A DNA stretch of 64,000 nt from Chryseobacterium sp. JV274 (GTDB lineage: Bacteria; Bacteroidota; Bacteroidia; Flavobacteriales; Weeksellaceae), in assembly GCF_903969135.1 (NCBI RefSeq), contig NZ_LR824569.1, positions 2,232,001-2,296,000 of the forward strand. Direction: 5' to 3'. Numbering within the stretch: position 1 is the stretch's first letter; each line of letters opens with the position of its first letter. The translations under genes were made by a program, and so were the position numbers. The notes below the pieces were generated by a model. The model worked only from the letters and a program-made list of their open reading frames with translations. It did no database searches and was not told the origin of the DNA. Below are positions 26,598-34,800 of this stretch, piece after piece.

Positions 26598-27212
26598 TTA
26601 ATGTATTTGTTTATAAATCTCAAACAATTCAATCAGATTGGTAATCTTCAGTTTCTGATAGATTCTTCTTTTGTAGGTTCCTACAGTAGATTCTTCAATA
26701 TTAAGGGCATTCGCAATTTCAAGATTTCCGTTTCCTTTAGCTAAAAGATTAAAAACCTGCAGTTCTCTTTCTGATAAACTCTCTACTGCTTTTTTCTTTT
26801 CATTCCCTTTCAGCATTTCATTCATAATCTCCGGTGTATAATAATATCCATCTTTAAAAACAGCCTCAACAGCTTTCACAAAATGCTCCGGATCACTCTG
26901 CTTATTCATGAACCCGTTCGCTCCTTCTTCAATGTATTGCAAGGCAATGTTTTCTTTGTAGGAAGTAAATATTAAGATAAGACTTTCTTCAGAAATATTT
27001 TTTATCTCTTTGACCATAGATTTGAGAATACTATCTGGAAATTCAATATCAAGAATAATGAGGTCATATTTTTCAGATTCAATTTTCTGTTTTGCTTCTC
27101 CATAGGTTTCGGCAAAATCAATCTCAAAATAATTAAAATTTTTCTCCAAGATAATAGCTGTCCCGATTCTTACCACATGATGGTCATCTGCAATGAGTAT
27201 TTTTTTTGTCAT
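26598..27212 (-). CDS. LuxR-type response regulator
   Basis: The 204 residues consist of a receiver domain (1-120) and a LuxR helix-turn-helix (about 138-204). The acidic pocket is D9/D10 in LIADDHH; the phospho-acceptor is Asp55 in LIILDIEFPD. The conserved Thr/Ser (FTSYK) and Lys (GFMNKQSD) are present. The output domain has LSERELQVFNLLAKGNGNLEIANALNIEESTVGTYKRRIYQKL. A sensor should activate it. The only candidate nearby, 100 bases upstream on the same strand, is a 98-residue stump, so this regulator is probably orphaned or served by a distant kinase. Confidence 0.85.
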   Translation of the reverse strand: MTKKILIADDHHVVRIGTAIILEKNFNYFEIDFAETYGEAKQKIESEKYDLIILDIEFPDSILKSMVKEIKNISEESLILIFTSYKENIALQYIEEGANGFMNKQSDPEHFVKAVEAVFKDGYYYTPEIMNEMLKGNEKKKAVESLSERELQVFNLLAKGNGNLEIANALNIEESTVGTYKRRIYQKLKITNLIELFEIYKQIH

Positions 27213-27312
27213 ATTTTAATAAGGATTTTAATGAGAGTTTCTTTCGAGATATTTTGATGAAAAGTCATTTCAGAATTAATATTCATCAACAGCTAAACAA
27301 CCATATGAAAAC

Positions 27313-27609
27313 CTAAACCATAGTTTTTGAATTCATATGCTCATCATTTTCTTTTTTCTTAAAAAGCCTGAAATAATCACCAAAGCTTAAATTTTTAAGC
27401 TTAAAATATTTGTATTCTACAGAATTACTTCCGTCATATCGTAAAACCCGGCCTTCCATAGACAGCCAAATGAAACCGTATTTATCTTTTACAATGTCCT
27501 TGATGCTGTTTTGAGGCAGGCCATTATCCATGTTATACCATTGGGTAGTATAGCTTTGCCCGTGGATACATAGAAAAAACAAGAGTGAAATAAAGTAAAG
27601 AAGCTTCAT
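27313..27609 (-). pseudogene. Remnant of a two-component propeller sensor
   Basis: The 98 residues are a signal peptide (MKLLYFISLLFFLCIHG) plus the first propeller repeat of a hybrid sensor: QWYNMDNGLPQNSIKDIVKDKYGFIWLSMEGRVLRYDGSN. Full proteins of this kind run to about 900-1000 residues with many such repeats, a membrane segment and a kinase or HTH part. Here the repeat leads to LFKKKENDEHMNSKTMV and a stop. This looks like a large internal or C-terminal deletion. It lies directly before the response-regulator gene, the usual position for its partner. A functional short secreted protein cannot be excluded. Confidence 0.6.
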
Positions 27610-27815
27610 TCAGTGGGCTAACATTATATTTATGACAAATATATTATAGAAAATTAAATATACTGTAAATATTCATCCACAATTATGTGAATTTTTTCTA
27701 CATAATTATTTATAAATAACATATTGATTATAATAAATTTAAAGAAACTAATACTTGTTCCCCATCAATGCCATGATCTTCAGGCACACTAGAAACACAG
27801 TCCTTTTTTGACAAA

Positions 27816-27850
27816 AAAAATATGATCTCTTTCAATAGCTGAAGGAGATC
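27816..27850 (-). terminator. Terminator of the XRE gene at 27899
   Basis: GATCTCTTTCA (27824-27834) pairs with TGAAGGAGATC (27840-27850) with one mismatch. The A run at 27812-27820 is the U tract on the minus strand. Confidence 0.75.
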
Positions 27851-27898
27851 TTTGTTTATACTGACTACAAGGTAATATAATAGTGAAAGGTTTGAAAC

Positions 27899-28192
27899 TT
27901 ATAAAAACTCTTCCGGAATAGAAATATTATTTTTTTTCATGTATTCCAAAAGATCCTGATATTTATCTTCATACGCATCTATTCCACATTTATGCGAAAT
28001 GCTGCAGATATCAGATGGCTTGATGTCTAAAATAGTTGATATTTTATTCAGTATCTCCAGGTTGATCTTTACCTTGGAATTCTCAATATCGGAATAAGCC
28101 TTCTGGGAAATCCCCATTTCAAAAGCCATGTATTCCTGCGTAAAGTCTTTACTCCTCCGTATTTTCCTGATATTTTGTCCACATACTTTCAT
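27899..28192 (-). CDS. XRE-family helix-turn-helix regulator
   Basis: The 97 residues have a Cro/C1-type domain at 5-65 (NIRKIRRSKDFTQEYMAFEMGISQKAYSDIENSKVKINLEILNKISTILDIKPSDI) and a short tail ending KNNISIPEEFL. The target is unknown. The gene lies divergent from the cbb3 oxidase operon, with about 180 bases between starts, so a role in controlling it is possible but not supported by any visible operator. It is a different subfamily from the XRE gene at 15203, which has a coiled-coil tail. Confidence 0.8.
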   Translation of the reverse strand: MKVCGQNIRKIRRSKDFTQEYMAFEMGISQKAYSDIENSKVKINLEILNKISTILDIKPSDICSISHKCGIDAYEDKYQDLLEYMKKNNISIPEEFL

Positions 28193-28376
28193 CGTTTTTG
28201 TTTTAGTAGTTTTCGGTATATTTTAGAAGATTATCTAATAGCCTCTAACAAAGTTAATAAATACCTTTGGCAAAACATTATACACGTTACATGATATTTA
28301 TTTTCAACATAGAAAAGAGTCAAAAATAAGCCTTTTTTCAGAGAAAATATCACTTCGGTAAACACTATTGGAATTT

Positions 28377-30656
28377 ATGGAGACGCAAAAATTTAATTAT
28401 GACAATAATATTGTCAGAGCATTCCTCTATGCGACTATCGCATTCGGACTTGTCGGATTTCTGCTGGGGCTTACAGCTGCATTGATGCTTTTTTATCCTG
28501 AATTACCTGAATTTTTATTCGGTACGGATGATACAACTATTAAAAGCTTGGCTTCAGGCAATATTCAGGGGCTGATTAATACTCAGGGAGCAATGGGCTT
28601 CGGAAGAATCAGAATGCTTCATACAAGTGCTGTAATTTTTGCTTTCGTGTGTAACTCCTTTTTCTGTGGTGCTTACTACAGTATGCAAAGGCTTCTTAAA
28701 ACCAGAATGTATAGTGATACACTTTCATGGATTCACTTCTGGTCATGGCAGTTGATGATTGTGAGTGTAGTGATTACTTTCCTTATGGGAATCAATACTT
28801 CTAAAGAATATGCTGAACATGAATGGCCTATTGACATTTTAATTGCATTCTCATGGATCGTTTTTGGGATCAATATGTTCGGAACTATTGCCAAGAGAAG
28901 AGTGAGACATTTGTATGTAGCCATCTGGTTCTATCTGGCAACCTGGATTGCCGTAGCAATGCTCCATATCTTCAATAATCTGGAAGTTCCGCTATCTTTC
29001 ACAAGCTGGAAATCTTATTCTGTATATGCAGGTGTAAAAGATGCATTAGTACAATGGTGGTATGGGCACAATGCAGTAGCATTTGTATTAACTACCCCTG
29101 TATTAGGTCTGATGTATTACTTTATGCCAAAAGCAGCACAACGACCGGTATTCTCATACAAACTATCCATTATTCACTTCTGGTCGCTGATCTTTGTATA
29201 CCTTTGGGCCGGGCCTCACCACCTGCAATATACAGCTTTACCTGCCTGGGCTCAGGCTGTAGGAACAGGATTCTCTATCATGCTTATTGCACCGTCTTGG
29301 GGAGGAATGCTAAATGGCCTTCTTACTCTGAGAGGTGCATGGGATAAAGTAAGAGAAAATCCAATTCTGAAATTCTTTGTAGTTGCTATTACCTGTTATG
29401 GTATGGCTACTTTTGAAGGGCCTTTATTGGCAACAAAATCATTAAATAAAATTGGTCACTATACCGACTGGGTTATTGGTCACGTACATTTAGGAGCTCT
29501 TGGATGGAATGGTTTCATGGCATTCGGAGTAGTATATTATCTGGTTCCGATCATGTGGAGAACGTCTCTTTGGTCTAAAAAACTGGCCAACTGGCACTTC
29601 TGGCTGGGAACATTAGGAATTATCTTCTATGCCGTGCCTATGTATATTTCAGGATTCACACAGGGACTGATGTGGAAACAGTTCAATCCGGACGGAACAT
29701 TATTATGGAAAAACTGGCTGGATACCGTTACCGCGATCATTCCTTACTTTAAAATGAGATTCTTAGGAGGTATTCTCTATCTGTCCGGAGCAATCTTAAT
29801 GGTCATCAACGTTATCAAAACTGTTAAAGCCGGTTCATTCCAGAAAGAGGTTCCTGCGGAGGCTCCTGCACTGGCCAACATTGGTACTTCAAGAAAAGAA
29901 GGTGAAGGAGTACACCTGTGGTTGGAAAGAACCCCTACTCTCCTTTCTATATTAGCTTTTATCACGATAGCAATTGGTGGATTGGTGGAAATTGTTCCGA
30001 CACTCTCACTGAAGCAAAGTGTTCCGACGATCACGGCAGTAAAACCATATACACCACTGGAACTGGAAGGAAGAGATCTTTATATCCGTGAAGGCTGTAA
30101 TTCATGCCACTCTCAGATGATCAGACCTTTCCGTGATGAAGTGGTAAGATTTGAAGGAAAAAACGGACAGTATTCCAAAGCCGGAGAATTTATTTATGAC
30201 AGACCTTTTTTATGGGGATCTAAAAGAACAGGACCGGATCTTCACAGAGAAGGAGGAAGAAACCCAGACTCATGGCACTTCAAACATATGTACAACCCAA
30301 GAATTACATCTGCAGGTTCTATCATGCCTCGTTTCCCATGGCTGATCACCAATAAACTGGACCGCGATCAGATGGTGGATAAAATGAAACTGATGAAAAA
30401 CGCTTTCGATGTTCCTTATACAAAAGCCCAGATAGATTCTGCCAACCAATGGGCAGACAACCAATCAAAAGCAATTGTACAGAGAATCTACTCTGAAGCA
30501 ACGGATGTAAAAGATCAGATGATAAAAGAAAAAACAGCAAAAGGAACTGCCTATGTGCCGCTTGAACAGAGAGAAATTGTAGCTATGATTGCTTACCTGC
30601 AAAGATTAGGTACGGATATTAAAACAACACAGGTACAAACCGCCAGCGTAGAGTAA
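28377..30656 (+). CDS. ccoNO: Cytochrome c oxidase cbb3-type, CcoN-CcoO fusion
   Basis: High-affinity terminal oxidase that reduces oxygen to water in the inner membrane. The 759 residues join CcoN (residues about 10-480, haem-copper subunit, with MLHTSAVIFAFVCNSFFCGAYYSMQR, NAVAFVLTTPVLGLMYYFMPKAA and GHYTDWVIGHVHLGALGWNGF holding histidine ligands) to CcoO (about 520-759, anchored cytochrome c with CNSCH at 574-578 and the axial Met in GSIMPRFPWL). The fusion is typical of Bacteroidota. The frame starts at TTG 28368, but ATG 28377 (METQKFNYDNN) is preferred. ccoP follows after 19 bases. ccoS, ccoG and ccoH are not adjacent. Confidence 0.93.
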   Translation: METQKFNYDNNIVRAFLYATIAFGLVGFLLGLTAALMLFYPELPEFLFGTDDTTIKSLASGNIQGLINTQGAMGFGRIRMLHTSAVIFAFVCNSFFCGAYYSMQRLLKTRMYSDTLSWIHFWSWQLMIVSVVITFLMGINTSKEYAEHEWPIDILIAFSWIVFGINMFGTIAKRRVRHLYVAIWFYLATWIAVAMLHIFNNLEVPLSFTSWKSYSVYAGVKDALVQWWYGHNAVAFVLTTPVLGLMYYFMPKAAQRPVFSYKLSIIHFWSLIFVYLWAGPHHLQYTALPAWAQAVGTGFSIMLIAPSWGGMLNGLLTLRGAWDKVRENPILKFFVVAITCYGMATFEGPLLATKSLNKIGHYTDWVIGHVHLGALGWNGFMAFGVVYYLVPIMWRTSLWSKKLANWHFWLGTLGIIFYAVPMYISGFTQGLMWKQFNPDGTLLWKNWLDTVTAIIPYFKMRFLGGILYLSGAILMVINVIKTVKAGSFQKEVPAEAPALANIGTSRKEGEGVHLWLERTPTLLSILAFITIAIGGLVEIVPTLSLKQSVPTITAVKPYTPLELEGRDLYIREGCNSCHSQMIRPFRDEVVRFEGKNGQYSKAGEFIYDRPFLWGSKRTGPDLHREGGRNPDSWHFKHMYNPRITSAGSIMPRFPWLITNKLDRDQMVDKMKLMKNAFDVPYTKAQIDSANQWADNQSKAIVQRIYSEATDVKDQMIKEKTAKGTAYVPLEQREIVAMIAYLQRLGTDIKTTQVQTASVE

Positions 30657-30675
30657 CATTTAAAATTGAATTGCA

Positions 30676-31563
30676 ATGAAAACGAGAACCCCCATTTCAG
30701 TATATATCGCAGCAACGATAGGTTTAACGATCATGGCCTTTGAAATGTTCGCCAGTGATTCAGGATATTTTTCTTCTCCTTTTTTCTGGGCGCTGATATT
30801 AATCGCCATTATCCTCCTGCTGATCATGAATTCTATTGGAGATCTGGTGGAAAATGAAAACTTCAACAGATTATCAGAGGAAGAGAAAAAACAATATCTG
30901 GCAGAGAAGAATGTGCCTTATTATCAGAAATTATGGAACTCTGCCTTCAAAAAACAATCCGTTACAGAAGAAAAGGATATCCTTATCGACCATGGTTTTG
31001 ACGGAATTACAGAGCTTGACAACTCGCTCCCAAAATGGTGGATTGGCCTGTTCTGGTTCGGATGTATCTTCTGTGTAGTTTATCTGGTAGCTTTTTCTTT
31101 CACAGATTATGCCCATCCGGAAGTGGAATATACCAAAGAAGCAAAAACCATGTTGACTTCTATTGAAGAGTATGAAAAAACAGCTCCTCAGATCAATCTG
31201 GAATCCGCAAAGTACAGTGCTGATAATATAGCAGAAGGCCAAGAACTTTTCAAAACGAATTGTGTTACCTGTCATGGAGACGGGGGAAAAGGAGGAATAG
31301 GTCCTAACCTTACCGATACGCACTGGATCAACATGAAAGAAAAAAGCCTGTTTAAAAATGTATTCTGGATGCTTGAAAACGGTTCTCCAAACAATCCTAC
31401 CATGAGACCTTTCATCAAGGAAGGAACTATCACAGGAAGAGATGCCGAAAAAATTGCCGCTTACATTTACCATATCAACCAGGAAACCGCTCCTATTACC
31501 GCCGCACAAGGTGGTGCCGCTCCACAGGGAGAAGAGGTGAAATGGGAAAACGGAAACAACTAA
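30676..31563 (+). CDS. ccoP: Cytochrome c oxidase cbb3-type, CcoP subunit
   Basis: Membrane-anchored cytochrome c that passes electrons to the cbb3 oxidase. The 295 residues have two membrane segments (YIAATIGLTIMAFEMF and FFWALILIAIILLLIMN), a cytosolic linker with WNSAFKKQ, a third membrane segment (WWIGLFWFGCIFCVVYLVAF) and one cytochrome c domain with CVTCH at 196-200 and a Met ligand region in NPTMRPF. Proteobacterial CcoP has two haem domains; one is usual in Bacteroidota. It begins 19 bases after ccoNO in one operon. The tail ends in an Ala-, Gly- and Gln-rich stretch. Confidence 0.92.
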   Translation: MKTRTPISVYIAATIGLTIMAFEMFASDSGYFSSPFFWALILIAIILLLIMNSIGDLVENENFNRLSEEEKKQYLAEKNVPYYQKLWNSAFKKQSVTEEKDILIDHGFDGITELDNSLPKWWIGLFWFGCIFCVVYLVAFSFTDYAHPEVEYTKEAKTMLTSIEEYEKTAPQINLESAKYSADNIAEGQELFKTNCVTCHGDGGKGGIGPNLTDTHWINMKEKSLFKNVFWMLENGSPNNPTMRPFIKEGTITGRDAEKIAAYIYHINQETAPITAAQGGAAPQGEEVKWENGNN

Positions 31564-31593
31564 AAAATTATTATCTATCATATAAACCATGCC

Positions 31594-31684
31594 AGGCCCC
31601 CTTTACAACTACACTAACATTTGAATTTCATTTTTGCTAACTAACCTTTTCAACATTAAAAATGATATAAAGGGGGCCTTTTTA
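31594..31684 (+). terminator. Long-loop hairpin after ccoP, possible terminator
   Basis: AGGCCCCCTTT (31594-31604) pairs perfectly with AAAGGGGGCCT (31669-31679), then CTTTTT. The loop is 64 bases, larger than usual for a terminator, so it could instead be an RNA element or a recombined end. The gap to the next gene start has nothing else. Confidence 0.5.
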
Positions 31685-31827
31685 AAATAAATATCCATGC
31701 CTTAGCTTGTCTTACTCAACTATTCACTTGACAACTACAAACTAAAAATTCCATAATAAGACAGCCAAGGCAGGATTTTTGCATTTGCAAAGGATACCAC
31801 AACAAAGACTAAGTAAAATAGTATTAT

Positions 31828-31835
31828 TATCTTTG
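31828..31835 (+). promoter_or_regulatory. Putative -7 promoter box of tamB
   Basis: TATCTTTG fits TAnnTTTG and ends 18 bases before the TTG start at 31854. No TTG is found 19 bases upstream. It places the start of transcription after 31835, which rules out the upstream start at 31779. Confidence 0.5.
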
Positions 31836-31853
31836 TTAGAAACCACCTCGCAT

Positions 31854-34800
31854 TTGAAACTGAAAATCAACACCACAAAAATTTTAAGGCGTATTGTAAT
31901 AACCTTTATTTCAATATTGGTTTTTCTTACCCTGTTGATATTAAGCTTAAGGCTTCCTGCCGTTCAAAACTTCATTAAAGACAAGCTTATTGTTTACCTT
32001 GAGAAAAAAATCAAAACCAAAGTAAGCCTTGAAAAAGTCTACATTGGATTTCCCAATAGCCTGGTGATGGAAAATCTCTATCTCAAAGGACAGGATGTAG
32101 ATACCCTTCTTGCGGTGAAGAAACTGGATGTGGGTTTACATATGCTGAAGCTTCTCAATTCTACAGCAGATATTACTTCAGTCAGCATGGAAGGAGCCCG
32201 TGCTAACGTCGTACGGAAACCGGATGGCAAATTCAATTTCGATTATATCATTGATGCCTTCGCAACCAGCGACAAAGAAGAAAGTTCTTCCAAACCATTC
32301 ATTATTTCTCTTGATAAAATCAATTTAAAAGATATTGGGGTAACCTTCAATGACCAACAATCCAGGAATGATATTAAACTATATTTTAAGTCGTTTGATA
32401 CCAGGGTAAAAACTTTTGATCTTAATAAAAACAATTACGCTGTTAATGATATTAATCTTGACGGATTAAAATTAAGGCTAAAACAGGGGCTTGTAGAAGA
32501 AGTTGCCCAAAAGGTTGAAAAAAAAGTAGACTCCCTCAATGAAAAAAAACCAATGAATATTGGATTGAGAGGTATTAAGCTTACTCATTTCGACATTGAC
32601 TATGGTGATGAAAATACCAAAACATTTGCAAAAGTTATATTCAAAGAACTGAGCACCAAGGTCAATAAACTGGATCTTGAAAACAATGCCTACAACGTAG
32701 CGAATGTATTTCTTTCCGGTGCGGATATTAATGCCAACCTTTATCTTCCCGCTCAGAATGCCAATCCGAAAAAAACACAGGAACCCGAGGTTTCCAAAGC
32801 TTCCGATCAGAATAAGGCCATGAAACTTCTTTTAGGAAAACTTGTTTTGAATGATGTAAAGGCAAATTATAACAACACTGCTATTTCTCCTACCAAACAG
32901 GGAATGGACTTCAACCACCTTAATTTTTCAAAAATGAATGTGGAAGTAAGAAGCTTCAAAATGGAGAATAATACTTTTGCAGGCACAGTGAATTCTGCAG
33001 AAATCAAAGAAGGGAGAGGACTGGATATTCAGAAATTCAATACAGATTTCGTATATGCAGAAAAGGAGGCTTACCTCAAAGATCTTTACCTTCAAACCCC
33101 AAAAACAATATTGCGTGATGAGGTTATTTTAAACTATAACTCCATAGACCAACTAAGCTCAAATCTTGGTGCTGTAAAGATCTCAGCCAACATTAAAGAT
33201 TCAAAAATAGGATTCTCTGACATTCTGAATCTGGTTCCTACTTTGAGAAATACAGTTCCATTTAATAAATATCCGAACGCTGTTTTAAATGTAAACGCTA
33301 ATGTAAAAGGAAGCGTGAATGATCTTTTAATTCAGGATCTTAAAGTTTCAGGGCTGGATCAACTGAGGGTAATGGCATCCGGGAAAATTAAAAATGCGAT
33401 GAATCCTGATCAGTTGTATTACGATCTGAGAATTGGAGAATTTTCTTCCAGTGCCAAAACAATATTCAATCTTGTCCCGAAAAATACAATTCCTTCCAAT
33501 ATTTCCCTTCCTTCCCATTTCAGCATCAAAGGAAATGCAAAAGGAACGACCAAAGTGGTGAATACAGATCTGAACCTCTACTCCACGCTCGGAAATGCGG
33601 CCGTAATCGCACAAGTAGATATGCGTAAGAAAAATCATGAATTATATGATATAAAAGCAAATCTTCAGGGTATACAGGTAGGAAAAATTATTCGGAATAA
33701 AGATATTGGTCCTGTCACCGCACAGATTGCAGCGAAAGGTGAGAGTTTTGATTTTAAAAATGCCAATGCAGATCTGAAGGGACATGTTGCTTCTGCGGTG
33801 TACAAAGGATACCGTTATCAAAACATGAATCTTACCGGTAAGATCAACAAAGGGGCTTATCATGTTATTCTGGATTCAAAAGATCCGAATGCCAGTTTAC
33901 AGCTGACCGCGTCCGGAGTGTATGATGAAAAAAATCCTACGGTAAAAGTGAATGGAGAAGTCATCAAACTGGATGTCAACAAACTTGGCTTCTATGAAAA
34001 ACCGATGATTATTGCCGGAAAAATTGATGGTGATTTCACAAGTCTTGATCCGAATAATCTGAATGGGTATTTAAACCTTAAAGATTTTGCATTCTCAGAC
34101 ACCAAAGAAGTCTATCCGGTACAGGAAGTGAACCTGAAGGCTTCATCTACTCAGGACTCAACCCAGATTATTTTCAATTCTCAGGTGGCAGATTTGGAAC
34201 TGAAAGGTAAATATAAACTTACCCAGATTTTTGGAGCTCTAACGCAAACTGTCAATCAGTATTATCAGTTCCAGAAGCCGGATAAAAGCCAGAAAATAGA
34301 TCCGGGGCAGCATTTTACTTTTACAGCCAAAATCAAAAACGATGACCTTATCAGAAAGTTTGTTCCGGATCTGAAAGATTTTGAAACCATCAATCTGGCA
34401 GGAAACTATGATGCGGATTCTCAAAAAATTGAAATTGACGGACAGATTCCCCGATTATTGTATGGTGAAAACACCATTGAAAAAGGAACATTGAAAGTCA
34501 CCAATGAAAATCAGGCATTACAATACAGTCTGAATGTCGCAGCATTGAAAAGTTCGAGTTTTTCTTTAAACAAAATTAATATTGATGGAGATGTTGCGGA
34601 CAATACCATCCGATACAATGTTACAACTAAAGATGAGAAAGATGCTACTCAATTCCTGATTGCAGGAAATGCAAAATCATTGAATGATATTACAGAAATT
34701 TCTCTGAACCCGAACGGATTAAAGCTCAATTATACAGATTGGAACGTTGCAGAAAACAACAAAATCCAGATCAGCAGCAAAGGAATTCTGGCTGACAATT

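Noticed and set aside
31589..31624. Short ATG ORF of 11 codons (MPGPLYNYTNI) in the hairpin after ccoP
   Set aside because: Too short and not supported by conservation or a ribosome site.
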